From Duganella dendranthematis (GTDB lineage Bacteria; Pseudomonadota; Gammaproteobacteria; Burkholderiales; Burkholderiaceae_D): DNA of 64,000 nt. Positions 39,710-49,277 of the stretch are shown piece after piece. Position 1 is the first letter of the stretch. Each line of letters starts with the position of its first letter. Made by a program: the position numbers and the translations under genes. The notes beneath the pieces were generated by a model. It saw nothing but the letters and a program-made list of their open reading frames with translations, was not told where the DNA came from and did not search any database. The stretch is from assembly GCF_012849375.1 (NCBI RefSeq), contig NZ_CP051684.1, positions 2,294,001-2,358,000 on the forward strand. The letters run 5' to 3'.

Positions 39710-40306
39710 ATGACTAATCAACGCATCCTGGCGCACTTCCACGAAAGTGCCGAAATTAAAATCCAGTCCGCGACCGTGCTGGCCCCACACATCGCGCAGG
39801 CGATCGAGATGATGTTCTCGGCGCTGTCCAACGGCAACAAGATTCTGGTCTGCGGCAACGGCGGCTCGGCGGCCGATTCGCAGCACTTTGCGGCCGAACT
39901 GGTCGGACGCTTCGAACGCGAACGCTTCCCGCTGCCGGCCATCGCGCTGACCACCGACACCTCGATCCTGACGGCGGTCGCCAACGACTACAGCTACCGC
40001 GAGATTTTCTCCAAGCAGGTGCAGGCGTTCGGCCAGGAAGGCGACATCCTGCTGGCGTTCTCCACTTCCGGCAACTCCGGCAACGTGGTGGCGGCGATTG
40101 AAGCGGCGCTGGAACGCGAAATGCGCGTGGTCGCGATGACCGGCAAGGGCGGCGGCGCCATCGGCAAGATGCTGACCGACGCCGACGTCCACATCTGCGT
40201 GCCGGCCGACCGTACTGCCCGTATCCAGGAAGTTCACCTGGTCACCATTCATGCAATTTGCGACGGCATCGACGTCGCGCTGTTCGGAGGAGATGCGAAT
40301 GAGTAA
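39710..40306 (+). CDS. diaA: SIS-domain protein DiaA / phosphoheptose isomerase-like
   Basis: A 198-residue SIS protein. It has [47 protein letters not shown] and a C-terminal HAICDGID. Sequence alone fits both GmhA and DiaA, but the order lpoA-yraN-diaA-dolP points to DiaA, the tetrameric DnaA-binding initiation factor. No ribosome site precedes the ATG, and the adjacent TATAAT suggests a leaderless mRNA. The 3' end overlaps dolP by 8 bp. Confidence 0.88.
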   Translation: MTNQRILAHFHESAEIKIQSATVLAPHIAQAIEMMFSALSNGNKILVCGNGGSAADSQHFAAELVGRFERERFPLPAIALTTDTSILTAVANDYSYREIFSKQVQAFGQEGDILLAFSTSGNSGNVVAAIEAALEREMRVVAMTGKGGGAIGKMLTDADVHICVPADRTARIQEVHLVTIHAICDGIDVALFGGDANE

Positions 40307-40966
40307 GTCCAGCGCTATCTGGAAACAAGTACAACGTCCGCTGGCCATGAGCGTGTTGTGTGGCGCCATGCTGGCATCGCTGTCGGGCTGCGTCGCACTG
40401 GTGGCGGGCGGCGCGATTTCCGGTACGCTGGCTGCCTCCGACCGCCGCACCTTCGGCGCGCAAACCGAAGACCGCGCGATCGAAGTCAAGGGCGCGGTGC
40501 GCATCAACAACGTCACCGGCGACGCCGGCCATGTCAACATCAACAGTTTCAACCGCCGCGCGCTGCTGACCGGCGAAGTGCGCGATGACGCCATGAAAGC
40601 CGCGGTCGAGCGCGAAGTGCGCGGCATCGAAGGCGTGATCGACGTCATCAACGAACTGGAAGTGGCCGGCCTGGCCAGCTACACCTCCCGTTCCAGCGAC
40701 ACCATCATCACCGGCAAGGTCAAGGCCAGCCTGGTCGACGCCAAGGACATTTCGGCCAACTCGTATCAGGTGGTCACCGAGCGCGGCGTGGTCTACCTGC
40801 AGGGTCGCGTGACCCAGCGCGAGGGCCAGATTGGCGCCGACATCGCCCGCGGCGTCAGCGGCGTGATGAAGGTGGTCAAGGTGTTCGAATACATCAGCGA
40901 GGAAGAGCTGAAGCAGTATCAACCTCAGCCTGCCAATAGCGCCAATACCAATTCGCAGAGCGCACA

Positions 40967-40970
<4 letters not shown>
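40299..40970 (+). CDS. dolP: BON-domain outer-membrane lipoprotein DolP-like
   Basis: A 223-residue lipoprotein (lipobox LSGC near residue 30) with two BON domains: [26 protein letters not shown] with [10 protein letters not shown], then [19 protein letters not shown]. DolP (YraP) associates with the outer membrane and supports its integrity. A strong GGAGGAG site precedes ATG 40299, which overlaps the diaA end. The C-terminal Gln/Asn-rich tail is short. Confidence 0.9.
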
Positions 40971-41491
<521 letters not shown>

Positions 41492-41545
41492 CTGGCACGC
41501 GGCTTGCATGGCATAAAGCTCTCCTCAACTACCAGGAAAGCCGCC

Positions 41546-41989
41546 ATGGACCGCAACCAAGTTACGCAAAAAATCCTCTCCACTAAAGTCGCCAGGCAGA
41601 TGCGCTGGGCCGACCTCGCGCAGGAATTCGGTCAAAGCAAGGAGTGGACGACCGCCGCGCTGCTGGGCCAGATGACCTTCAGCCGCGCGCAGGCCGACAA
41701 GGCGCAGCAACTGTTCGACCTCACCGACGAGGAAGCGGCGTGGCTGCAAATCGTGCCGTACAAAGGCTCGCTACCGACCGCCGTGCCGACCGATCCGCTG
41801 ATCTACCGCTGGTACGAAATCGTCAGCGTCTACGGCACTACCATCAAGGAACTGATCCACGAGGAATTCGGCGACGGCATCATGAGCGCGATCGACTTCT
41901 CGATGGATATCCAGCGAGAAGCCGATCCCAAGGGCGACCGCGTGCAGGTGGTCCTGAGCGGCAAATTCCTGCCCTACAAATCCTACTAA
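41546..41989 (+). CDS. cynS: Cyanate hydratase (cyanase)
   Basis: A 147-residue cyanase that converts cyanate and bicarbonate to ammonia and CO2. The catalytic trio Arg88, Glu91 and Ser114 (YRWYEIV, GIMSAIDF) is spaced exactly as in E. coli CynS. The N-terminal helical DNA-binding-like domain is present. The start at ATG 41546 has AGGA about nine bases upstream. No cynR or cynT genes adjoin; the divergent or preceding genes are unrelated. Confidence 0.96.
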   Translation: MDRNQVTQKILSTKVARQMRWADLAQEFGQSKEWTTAALLGQMTFSRAQADKAQQLFDLTDEEAAWLQIVPYKGSLPTAVPTDPLIYRWYEIVSVYGTTIKELIHEEFGDGIMSAIDFSMDIQREADPKGDRVQVVLSGKFLPYKSY

Positions 41990-41994
41990 GCCAG

Positions 41995-42885
41995 CTAGAA
42001 GCCGGCCTGCAGCGACAGGTACAGGCCGTGCTGCTTCTTCGGATTGAATATGGTGATGTCACCCAGCTCCGCATACGCGGCCGTCACTGACACATTCCTG
42101 GTCGGGAACCAGGCGACGAAGGCGTCGTAATACGCCTTCTCATTGTCGACGCCGAGATTGTGCGGCTTGCGGCGGTACTCGGCGCCCAGCGCCACCTTGC
42201 GGGTGATCAGGTAGGCGGCCGAGAACTCCGGCATCAGGCGCGTATCGTCGTTGCGGTCGCCGCCGAAACCGAGGATGCCCATCTGGTTGGCGCGGGTGGC
42301 GCGCAGCGTGGCGTTCAGCAGCAGGCTTTGTTCCAGGTAGATCTTGGTGGCCGAGACGTAGTAGTCGTAGCCATGGTCGTCCTTGGCGCCCAGCTGCTTA
42401 ACGTTGGTGACGCCCAGCGCTTCCAGCCCGCGCACGCCTTTGTTCTTCTTGTACATCAAGCCGATCGCCACCTGTGGCACCCAGCTGTCCTGCTCATACA
42501 CGGCATCGCCCAGTACCTTCAGTTTAAGGCCGACGATATCCTGCTTGATGTTGAGCTTGTCCAGCGGCGCCAGGCTGCCCTTGAATTCCTGGTTGTCGAA
42601 CGACACTTCGAGCCGGTCGGCGATGCCGACCGCCACGCCGTAGCTGCCCAGCTTGTAGTCCTGCGTATTGATGTAGGTGTAGTGCGCATTCGCGCCCCAG
42701 CTGTCGCGCGAGCCGTAGCCGCTGATCAGCGCCCACGGTGTAATGCCGCCGCCGCCCGCGCCTTCCACCTGAATCACGCCGCCGGTGGCCAGCAGCTTGC
42801 CCATGTCGGGCGACGATTGCGCGTACGCGCCGGCAGACGGCAGTACCGCCAGCGCAGCCATCAAGGCTGGAATAATTTTTTTCAT
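41995..42885 (-). CDS. DUF3034 outer-membrane beta-barrel protein
   Basis: A 296-residue exported protein. The signal peptide ends AYA (about 22), repeated amphipathic strands follow, and it finishes in Phe (LYLSLQAGF), as outer-membrane barrels do. It matches my recollection of DUF3034 proteins (TGGVIQVEGAGGGGITPWA near the N-terminus). Function unknown, possibly a porin. It lies 18 bp downstream of the exported truncated haemoglobin gene and is likely co-transcribed with it. Confidence 0.8.
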   Translation of the reverse strand: MKKIIPALMAALAVLPSAGAYAQSSPDMGKLLATGGVIQVEGAGGGGITPWALISGYGSRDSWGANAHYTYINTQDYKLGSYGVAVGIADRLEVSFDNQEFKGSLAPLDKLNIKQDIVGLKLKVLGDAVYEQDSWVPQVAIGLMYKKNKGVRGLEALGVTNVKQLGAKDDHGYDYYVSATKIYLEQSLLLNATLRATRANQMGILGFGGDRNDDTRLMPEFSAAYLITRKVALGAEYRRKPHNLGVDNEKAYYDAFVAWFPTRNVSVTAAYAELGDITIFNPKKQHGLYLSLQAGF

Positions 42886-42903
42886 TATTGTGCTCCTGAC
42901 GGA

Positions 42904-43377
42904 TTACTTGGTGACGATATCGCGCTGCATCGGCGCCAGCTTGGCGACCAGCTTGAGCGCGACGCGGCTCGGCACATTGTGCTGTTCCATCGCGATCTGC
43001 AAATCCTCGGTCAGCGCATTGAACATGGCGTTGGTGATCTTCAGATCCTGGTGCACAGTCTTCATATCGCGCACCAGGCCCACGCCCTCCATTGCCTTGT
43101 CGTGGTATTTGCCGGTGTACTTGCACGGGCCGCCGGCGAACTCGCAGAACTGCTCCTGCAGGCGCACGTTCAGCTGCGGGATGTCGAAGTCGGTGAAGCT
43201 TTCCTTGATGCGCGGATCGGCCAGCACCAGCGTGATGAAGGTATCGACGATCTTCTTGATACCTTCCTTGCCGCCCAGGCCCTGGTAAGTCGAGTCCTCG
43301 GTATAGGGCGTTTGCGCCATGGCCAGCGAAGAAGCCAGCAGCAGGCCGCAGCCCAGGCGCTTGATGAATTTTTTCAT
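42904..43377 (-). CDS. Exported group I truncated haemoglobin
   Basis: A 157-residue protein with an N-terminal signal peptide (hydrophobic to about residue 21) and a truncated globin domain. It has YQGLGGKEGIKKIVDTF at the N-terminus, FAGGPCKYTGKYHDKAM and the proximal His109 in TVHQDLKIT. Periplasmic location is unusual for the family, whose members mostly act in the cytosol on NO or O2. It is paired with a DUF3034 outer-membrane protein gene. Confidence 0.88.
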   Translation of the reverse strand: MKKFIKRLGCGLLLASSLAMAQTPYTEDSTYQGLGGKEGIKKIVDTFITLVLADPRIKESFTDFDIPQLNVRLQEQFCEFAGGPCKYTGKYHDKAMEGVGLVRDMKTVHQDLKITNAMFNALTEDLQIAMEQHNVPSRVALKLVAKLAPMQRDIVTK

Positions 43378-43444
43378 ATCAGTCCTGATTAAAAACGATA
43401 AAGAGAATTCAGCGGGGGCTCGGCTTCTACTGCAATTTATCAGA

Positions 43445-43867
43445 TTATTTGGGGTACAAGATCATTTGCGTGCATCTGAACAACGCTATTGTTTTGCCAG
43501 TATCTTTGTTGATGACCGTGGCGTCCCACACCTGCGTGGTGCGGCCCAGATGCACCGCCGTGGCGGTGGCCACCACCGTGCCTTCGCGCGCGGTGCCGAG
43601 GTGATTGGATTTCAACTCGATGGTGGTGAAGTTCTGCGCGCCTTCCGGCAGATGCGAGAAGCACGCATAGCCGCAGGCCGTATCGGCCAGCGTGACCACG
43701 CTGCCCGCATGCAGGAAACCGTTCGGCGCGAGATGATAGCCGCTGACGGCGAATTCCGCCACAATCTCGCCTTCCTTGACGGAAGTGATGACGATGCCCA
43801 GATAATCCGGCAAGGTGCCCTTGCCGAACTGGTTGAAGTAGTCGGTATTGAATTTTTCCGCGTCCAT
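43445..43867 (-). CDS. PaaI-type hotdog thioesterase
   Basis: A 140-residue acyl-CoA thioesterase-like protein of the PaaI/4HBT family. It has GYHLAPNGFLHAGSVVTLADTACGYA, with the catalytic Asn and His-Gly segment, and ELKSNHLGTAREG. The substrate is unknown. It lies 12 bp downstream of the anti-sigma gene on the same strand and may be co-transcribed with the sigma/anti-sigma pair, which would be a curious addition to that regulon. Confidence 0.88.
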   Translation of the reverse strand: MDAEKFNTDYFNQFGKGTLPDYLGIVITSVKEGEIVAEFAVSGYHLAPNGFLHAGSVVTLADTACGYACFSHLPEGAQNFTTIELKSNHLGTAREGTVVATATAVHLGRTTQVWDATVINKDTGKTIALFRCTQMILYPK

Positions 43868-43879
43868 GCTGCTCCCTAT

Positions 43880-44572
43880 TTACATTACGCGTACCCACGC
43901 GCCTTTATAGAGTATAGGGCCAGTCGGACCATTCGGATCGGGCGAGCCGCCTTTCGGCTCCAGCGACACCGCCAGCAGCGCGACGTCGTCGCCGACCGCA
44001 TTGCTGCCCAGCGCCAGCTTGACTTCACCTCTGTCAGCCAGCAGGCCGAGCGAACGTGGATTGCCCTGTTTCGGCACCGCCCACAGTTGCAGCGTCTTGT
44101 CGCTGGCCACCGGCGCGTTGCCGACCAGGCGGACGGTCAGCGCCTTGCGATGCGTGTCGCCGGTCAGCACCAGTGCGGTCTGCGATTTCGCATCGGTCAG
44201 CGTGGCGACATAATCAAGCTGCGGCTGATCCAGCACGCGCGTGCCGATGACCACCACCAGCAAGGCCGCCATCGCGCTCGAAACCAGGCCGAGCGAGCGC
44301 CAGAAGGTCAGCGACGCCAGCCAGCCGGCTTGCGCCGGCCGCAGATTCAGGCGCCGCTCGATGCCGGCCCACACCTGCTTGCGCGGTGCCACCGCAGTGG
44401 CGAATTCGCCCATCGGCGTTAACCGGTCCTGCCACTCCGCCGTCAAACGGCGCAGCGCGGCGTCGTTGTGCAGATAGCCTTCGAAGCGGCGGCGGGCGCC
44501 GCCCTTCAGCGTGCCGAGTACATATTCCGCCGCTAGCTTTTCGCGCAATGGCGCATTGTCGCGAATATTCAT
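43880..44572 (-). CDS. Anti-sigma factor, RskA-like
   Basis: A 230-residue single-pass membrane protein. The N-terminal cytosolic anti-sigma domain ([22 protein letters not shown]) is followed by one transmembrane helix (about 95-117) and a C-terminal RskA periplasmic domain ([18 protein letters not shown]). It sequesters the ECF sigma factor encoded upstream; ATG 44572 overlaps its stop. There is no zinc HxxxCxxC motif. Release probably follows periplasmic proteolysis. Confidence 0.92.
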   Translation of the reverse strand: MNIRDNAPLREKLAAEYVLGTLKGGARRRFEGYLHNDAALRRLTAEWQDRLTPMGEFATAVAPRKQVWAGIERRLNLRPAQAGWLASLTFWRSLGLVSSAMAALLVVVIGTRVLDQPQLDYVATLTDAKSQTALVLTGDTHRKALTVRLVGNAPVASDKTLQLWAVPKQGNPRSLGLLADRGEVKLALGSNAVGDDVALLAVSLEPKGGSPDPNGPTGPILYKGAWVRVM

Positions 44573-45156
44573 GGACGCTCTCCCTTGGCCAGGCACGTCT
44601 TCAGCTTTTCCAGGCTGCGGCGTATCCAGGTCTTGACGGTCCCGATCGGCAGCGCCATCTGCTGCGCCACTTCGCTGTGCGACAAATCATGAAAGAACGC
44701 CAGTCCCACCACCTGGCGGTGCAAGCCTTCCAGCGCCGACATGCAATACGCCAGCGCGGTGGCGTCGCGGCTGAGTTCCAGCGCCTCAATCGGCGTGGCG
44801 GCAGGGTCGTGCAGTGCATTCATGATTGCGGCGTCAAAAGGGTCTCCATCGATTTCGGCAGCGACATCGCTACGGCGGAGCAAATCGAAAGCCTTGTTGC
44901 GCACGATGGTGGTCATCCATGTCATCGGTGCGGCCAAATGGCTCTGATAAGTGCCGGCGTTGTGCCAGATCGCGACGAAACTTTCTTGCAACACTTCTTC
45001 AGCCAGTTCGCGCTTACCTAATATACGCAGCGCGAAGCCAAACAGTTTCGCTGAAGTAGCGTCATATAACGAGCGGAAAGCTGCGGCGTCGTGCAGGGCG
45101 GCGCCATTGAGCCAGGTGCGCAGCTGTTGGGGATCGAGGGTTTTGGCGTCGGACAC
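44569..45156 (-). CDS. ECF RNA polymerase sigma factor (SigK-like)
   Basis: A 195-residue sigma70-family ECF factor. Region 2 has [21 protein letters not shown] and [14 protein letters not shown], and region 4 has [32 protein letters not shown]. It groups with SigK/RskA-type pairs. GTG 45156 with AAGG upstream gives the usual family length; longer in-frame starts (ATG 45192, 45276) are possible. The divergent TonB receptor and the later DUF4331 operon carry a shared promoter-like motif, making them probable targets. Confidence 0.92.
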   Translation of the reverse strand: MSDAKTLDPQQLRTWLNGAALHDAAAFRSLYDATSAKLFGFALRILGKRELAEEVLQESFVAIWHNAGTYQSHLAAPMTWMTTIVRNKAFDLLRRSDVAAEIDGDPFDAAIMNALHDPAATPIEALELSRDATALAYCMSALEGLHRQVVGLAFFHDLSHSEVAQQMALPIGTVKTWIRRSLEKLKTCLAKGERP

Positions 45157-45220
45157 GGCATGCCTTAATCGGAAGATGAAGAAAATTACCATATTCCCAA
45201 CCTGGCGCGAAACAAAATCG

Positions 45221-45248
45221 TGAATCCAGTTGCAGCCCGCCTGCGTAC
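45221..45248 (+). promoter_or_regulatory. Putative ECF-sigma promoter of the TonB receptor gene
   Basis: TGAATCC (45221-45227) and CGTAC (45244-45248) are separated by 16 bp. The same layout, TGAATCT-N16-CGTAT, occurs upstream of the DUF4331 gene. The distance from the -10-like element to the start codon is 46 bp here and 48 bp there. Confidence 0.6.
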
Positions 45249-45294
45249 AAGGCTTACAACATGAAGCATTCAACAATGCGGGCGAGGGGACGGG

Positions 45295-47304
45295 ATGACG
45301 ACCAGATGCGGGGTTGCAGCAGTATCGGCACTGCTATTACACGGCGCGGCGCTGGCCACCGAGGACAGCACCGGTGCGCTGGCCAGCGTGACAGTGTTGG
45401 GGCATTACGACAATGCAGTCGGCACCTCCGACGCCGCCAGCCAGGGCACGGTGACGGCCAACCTGATCGCCAACCGTCCGGCACTGCGCACCGGCGAGCT
45501 GCTGGAGTTCGTGCCCGGCATGATCGTCACCCAGCACAGCGGCGACGGCAAGGCCAACCAATATTTCCTGCGCGGTTTCAATCTGGACCACGGCACGGAC
45601 TTCGCCACCTGGGTCGACGGCGTGCCGGTCAATATGCGCAGCAACGCGCACGGCCAGGGCTATTCCGACCTCAACTTCCTGATTCCCGAGCTGGTGCAGC
45701 GCATCGACTACAAGAAAGGCAGTTACTTCGCCGACGAGGGCGACTTCTCCTCGGCCGGCGCCGCCCACATTGGCCTGAGCGACCAGCTGAAGCAGGGCAT
45801 TGCCAGCCTGACCGCCGGCAGCTACGGCTACCAGCGCGGCGTGCTGGCCGACTCGATGGAAGCCGCTGGCGGCACCCTGCTGTACGGGCTGGAAGTAAGC
45901 CGCAACAACGGCCCGTGGCAAACCCCGGAGCAGGTGCGCAAGTACAGCGGCACGCTGCGCTACAGCCACGGCGACGCGCAAGACGGCTATAGCATCACCG
46001 CCATGGCCTACCGCAACCGCTGGAACGCCACCGACCAGGTGCCGCTGCGCGCCGTGCAGGAAGGCCTGATCGGCCGCTTCGGCAGCCTTGACCCCACCGA
46101 CGGCGGCGACACCTCGCGCACCAGCCTGGCCTGGAATATGCACCGGCGCGACAGCGACCACGTGACGCAGGCCTCGGCCTACCTGGTGCGCTCCAGCCTC
46201 GACCTCTACAGCAACTTCACTTATCTGCTGAACGACCCGGTCCACGGCGACCAGTTCCAGCAAAGCGAACGCCGCACCATGGGCGGCGGCAGCGTCAGCC
46301 AGGCCTGGCTGAACAACACCGGCGGCATCGACATGCGCAACCAGCTGGGCCTGCAGGCGCGCTACGACCACATCGCCCCGATCGGCCTGTACGCTACCGA
46401 GGGACGCCAGCGGCTGTCCACCGTGCGCGAGGACCGCGTCAACGAGGCCAGCGTCGGTCTGTATGCGGACAACACCAGCTACTGGACGCCGACCTTCCGC
46501 AGCATCGCCGGCCTGCGCTATGACGCCTACCGCTTCAAGGTCAACGACGACAGCGCCAATGCGCACAAGTTCTCGCCCAAGCTGTCGCTGATCTTCGGGC
46601 CATGGGCCCAGACCGAATATTTCATTAACTACGGCGCCGGCTTCCACAGCAACGATGCGCGCGGCGTCACCGGCCCAGATCCCGCACCGCCGCTGGTCGG
46701 CACGCGCGGCGCCGAACTGGGCGTGCGCAGCGAATGGCTGCCGGGCCTGCAAAGCTCCTTGTCGGTCTGGGCGCTGGATATCGATTCGGAACTGGTGTAC
46801 GCCGGCGACAGCGGCCAGACCGAAGCCAGCCGCGCCAGCCGCCGCACCGGCGTCGAATGGAACAACCACTACATCGCCGCGCCGTGGCTGCTGTTCGACC
46901 TCGACCTGGCGGTGTCGCACGCGCGCTACCGCCAGAGCGACCCGGTGGGCAACTATGTGCCGGAGGCGCTGGACAAGGTGGCGTCGTTCGGCGTCACGGT
47001 CAAGGATATCGGCCGCTGGTTTGGCGGCTTTGAACTGCGCTACTTCGGCCAGCGCCCGCTGATCGAAGACAACAGCGTGCGCTCGGCCGCCACTACGCTG
47101 GCCTATGGCCGCATCGGCTATCAACTGAATAAGCGCACCAGGCTGACACTGGACGGTTTCAACCTGTTCAACCGCCGCGCCAGCGACATCGACTACTACT
47201 ACACCTCGCGTCTGGCGGGCGAGCCGGCCGAAGGTGTGAACGATGTGCATTTCCATCCGGTCGAGCCGCGCACGCTGCGGCTGACCCTGACGCACAACTT
47301 CTAA
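45295..47304 (+). CDS. TonB-dependent outer-membrane receptor
   Basis: A 669-residue receptor. It has a signal peptide, a plug domain (VTVLGHYDNAVGTSDAASQG, LEFVPGMIVTQHSGDGKANQYFLRGFNLDHGTDFA in short pieces) and a 22-strand-type barrel ending in RLTLTHNF with the terminal Phe. It takes up an unknown ligand using TonB energy. There is no N-terminal signalling (STN) domain, so it does not itself signal through FecR. GAGGGGACGGG precedes the ATG. It lies divergent from the ECF sigma gene. Confidence 0.93.
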   Translation: MTTRCGVAAVSALLLHGAALATEDSTGALASVTVLGHYDNAVGTSDAASQGTVTANLIANRPALRTGELLEFVPGMIVTQHSGDGKANQYFLRGFNLDHGTDFATWVDGVPVNMRSNAHGQGYSDLNFLIPELVQRIDYKKGSYFADEGDFSSAGAAHIGLSDQLKQGIASLTAGSYGYQRGVLADSMEAAGGTLLYGLEVSRNNGPWQTPEQVRKYSGTLRYSHGDAQDGYSITAMAYRNRWNATDQVPLRAVQEGLIGRFGSLDPTDGGDTSRTSLAWNMHRRDSDHVTQASAYLVRSSLDLYSNFTYLLNDPVHGDQFQQSERRTMGGGSVSQAWLNNTGGIDMRNQLGLQARYDHIAPIGLYATEGRQRLSTVREDRVNEASVGLYADNTSYWTPTFRSIAGLRYDAYRFKVNDDSANAHKFSPKLSLIFGPWAQTEYFINYGAGFHSNDARGVTGPDPAPPLVGTRGAELGVRSEWLPGLQSSLSVWALDIDSELVYAGDSGQTEASRASRRTGVEWNNHYIAAPWLLFDLDLAVSHARYRQSDPVGNYVPEALDKVASFGVTVKDIGRWFGGFELRYFGQRPLIEDNSVRSAATTLAYGRIGYQLNKRTRLTLDGFNLFNRRASDIDYYYTSRLAGEPAEGVNDVHFHPVEPRTLRLTLTHNF

Positions 47305-47336
47305 ATACAGTTTCTAAAAAATAATCTTATGAAATC

Positions 47337-47364
47337 TGAATCTGACGCGCGGTGCGCCGCGTAT
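47337..47364 (+). promoter_or_regulatory. Putative ECF-sigma promoter of the DUF4331 operon
   Basis: TGAATCT (47337-47343), 16 bp, CGTAT (47360-47364). It matches the motif upstream of the TonB receptor in sequence, spacing and distance to the start codon (ATG 47413). Confidence 0.6.
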
Positions 47365-47412
47365 ATCACCCTGCAGTACCCACAGAAGGTCTACTCATTC
47401 GGAGGAAGCGAG

Positions 47413-48942
47413 ATGCAAACTATCATCAATCAAGCCGTGCGCCTGGCAGTTATTGGCACACTGGCCGGTGCATATCTGCCGGCGGCAATGGCGTCCAGCC
47501 ACCGCGAAGCACCGTTCATTACGCAAAGCCCCAAGGTCGACGGCACCGACTTCTATATGTTCCGCAGCTACGAAACTGGCCGCAGCGCCTTCGTCACGCT
47601 GATCGCCGACTACGTGCCGCTGCAAGATCCCGGCGCCGGTCCCAACTACTTCGCCATGGACCCGAACGCGCTGTACGAGATCCACATCGACAACAACGGC
47701 GACGCCAAGGAAGACCTGACCTTCCAGTTCCGCTTTAATAACACCAACAAGGACACCAAGCTGACAGTGGGGGGCAAGCAGGTATCGATTCCGCTGGTAA
47801 TCAACGGCGGCGCCATCGCCGCGCCGAATGCGGCCGGCGCCAACATCCGCGAAACCTATACCATCAACGTGGTGCGCGGCGACCGCCGTACCGGCACCAA
47901 AGCGGCCGTCACCAATGCTGCCGATGGCGGCACCACCTTCGACAAGCCGCTCGACAACATTGGCAACAAGTCGATTCCGAACTATGCAGCTTACGCCGCA
48001 GCGCACGTCTACAGCGTCAACATCCCCGGTTGCAGCACGCCAGCGCGGGTGTTCGTCGGCCAGCGCAAAGACCCGTTCGTGGTCAACCTGGGCGAGACCT
48101 TCGATCTGGTGAACATCAAGGCGCCGGCCACCGAATTTGCCGCCAACGCGGAAAGCGCCGCCAAGGACGACCTGGCCGGCAAAAACGTCACCGCCATCGA
48201 GATGGAAGTGGCAGCCTCCTGCCTGACCGCCTCCGGCAGCAGCGATCCGGTGATCGGCGGCTGGACCACCGCCAGCGTGCGCCAGGGCCGTCTGCTGAAT
48301 CCGACGCCAAACACCGGTACGCCATCGAAAGAAGGCGGCGCCTGGACGCAAGTCTCGCGCCTCGGCATGCCGCTGGTGAACGAAGTGGTGATCGGCTTGA
48401 AGGACAAGGACACCTTCAACGCCAGCAAGCCTTCCGGCGATACGCAGTTTGCCACCTACGTGACCAATCCAACGCTGCCAGCGCTGATTGAAATCCTGTA
48501 CGGCAGCGCCGGTGCCAAGGCGCCGACCAACTTCCCGCGCAACGATCTGGTAGCGGCATTCCTGACCGGCGTGAAGGGCCTGAACCAGCCCGCCACCGTC
48601 ACCCCGTCCGAAATGCTGCGCCTGAATACCAGCACGCCAGCGGTGGCCGTAGGTAGCCAGAACCGCCTGGGTGTGATCGGTGGCGACAATGCCGGCTTCC
48701 CGAACGGCCGTCGTCCCGGCGACGACGTGGTCGATATCGCGCTGCGCGTAGTGATGGGCAAACTGTGCACGCTGAACCTCGGCTGCGCACCGGCCGATGC
48801 ACCGGCTGGCGGCCTGCACTTCACCGACGGTGCCTTCCTGGACGCCAGCTTCTTTAACACCGGCTTCCCATATCTGAAAACCCCGCTGCCAGGTTCGCCG
48901 CAAACCGGCGCCGTGGTGCAAGCCGCACGGGGGGCGCCATGA
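47413..48942 (+). CDS. DUF4331 domain exported protein
   Basis: A 509-residue protein with a signal peptide ending near MAS (about 29), directly followed by the family hallmark SSHREAPFI and KVDGTDFYMFRS. An Asp/Asn-rich stretch, HIDNNGDAKEDLTF, resembles a calcium-type loop. The C-terminal part includes DDVVDIALRVVMG. DUF4331 proteins have no established function. GGAGG precedes ATG 47413. It heads an operon with a small lipoprotein, a TPR protein and a HupE-like permease, under an ECF-type promoter motif. Confidence 0.88.
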   Translation: MQTIINQAVRLAVIGTLAGAYLPAAMASSHREAPFITQSPKVDGTDFYMFRSYETGRSAFVTLIADYVPLQDPGAGPNYFAMDPNALYEIHIDNNGDAKEDLTFQFRFNNTNKDTKLTVGGKQVSIPLVINGGAIAAPNAAGANIRETYTINVVRGDRRTGTKAAVTNAADGGTTFDKPLDNIGNKSIPNYAAYAAAHVYSVNIPGCSTPARVFVGQRKDPFVVNLGETFDLVNIKAPATEFAANAESAAKDDLAGKNVTAIEMEVAASCLTASGSSDPVIGGWTTASVRQGRLLNPTPNTGTPSKEGGAWTQVSRLGMPLVNEVVIGLKDKDTFNASKPSGDTQFATYVTNPTLPALIEILYGSAGAKAPTNFPRNDLVAAFLTGVKGLNQPATVTPSEMLRLNTSTPAVAVGSQNRLGVIGGDNAGFPNGRRPGDDVVDIALRVVMGKLCTLNLGCAPADAPAGGLHFTDGAFLDASFFNTGFPYLKTPLPGSPQTGAVVQAARGAP

Positions 48943-49193
48943 AGATCAAGATCCTGACGCTGGGCCTCGGTGCGCTGCTGGTGCTCAGCGCCTGCGGTGG
49001 CAGCAGCAGCCACTATGAATCGCCGACGCCGCCCGTTACGACGCCGCCGCCACCGGTCTCGATGGTGGATGCGTTCTTCACGGCGGTTCTGGCCATCATT
49101 GGTGACGGCAGCGAAACCACCACCGAGCCGCAAGCGATCGACAGCATCGTCGCCACCGCACCGGAAGATACCGAACCGGTCGTATTGAAGTAA
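48939..49193 (+). CDS. Small lipoprotein
   Basis: An 84-residue lipoprotein with lipobox VLSAC (Cys19), a Pro/Thr spacer and a short acidic C-terminal part (VDAFFTAVLAIIGDGSETTTEP). The family was not recognised. ATG 48939 overlaps the DUF4331 stop (ATGA), so translation is coupled and it likely works with the DUF4331 protein. A nested palindromic repeat begins at its stop codon. Confidence 0.8.
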   Translation: MKIKILTLGLGALLVLSACGGSSSHYESPTPPVTTPPPPVSMVDAFFTAVLAIIGDGSETTTEPQAIDSIVATAPEDTEPVVLK

Positions 49194-49256
49194 CCCGCAA
49201 CCGAAAGGGTCTGACCCCGTGCGGGGTCAGACCCTGGCCTCCGCGGTCTGCGGGGT
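49193..49256. repeat. Nested palindromic repeat, copy 2
   Basis: The core arms AGGGTCTGACCCC (49206-49218) and GGGGTCAGACCCT (49223-49235) have a 4-bp loop and sit inside outer arms ACCCGCA (49193-49199) and TGCGGGGT (49249-49256). It lies between two genes of one operon, immediately after the lipoprotein stop, so it may attenuate or stabilise the transcript. Confidence 0.85.
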
Positions 49257-49277
49257 AAAAAGTGCCGAGGGCCCATC

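Noticed and set aside
45337..47295. A 650-codon open frame on the minus strand
   Set aside because: It lies entirely antisense to the TonB receptor gene. Long shadow frames are common in high-GC codons, and the translation is His/Val/Gln-rich with no family motif. The same holds for the long frames opposite the substrate-binding protein (6792-8678 +), mccB (22417-24231 -) and the DUF6600-like gene (60974-62824 +).
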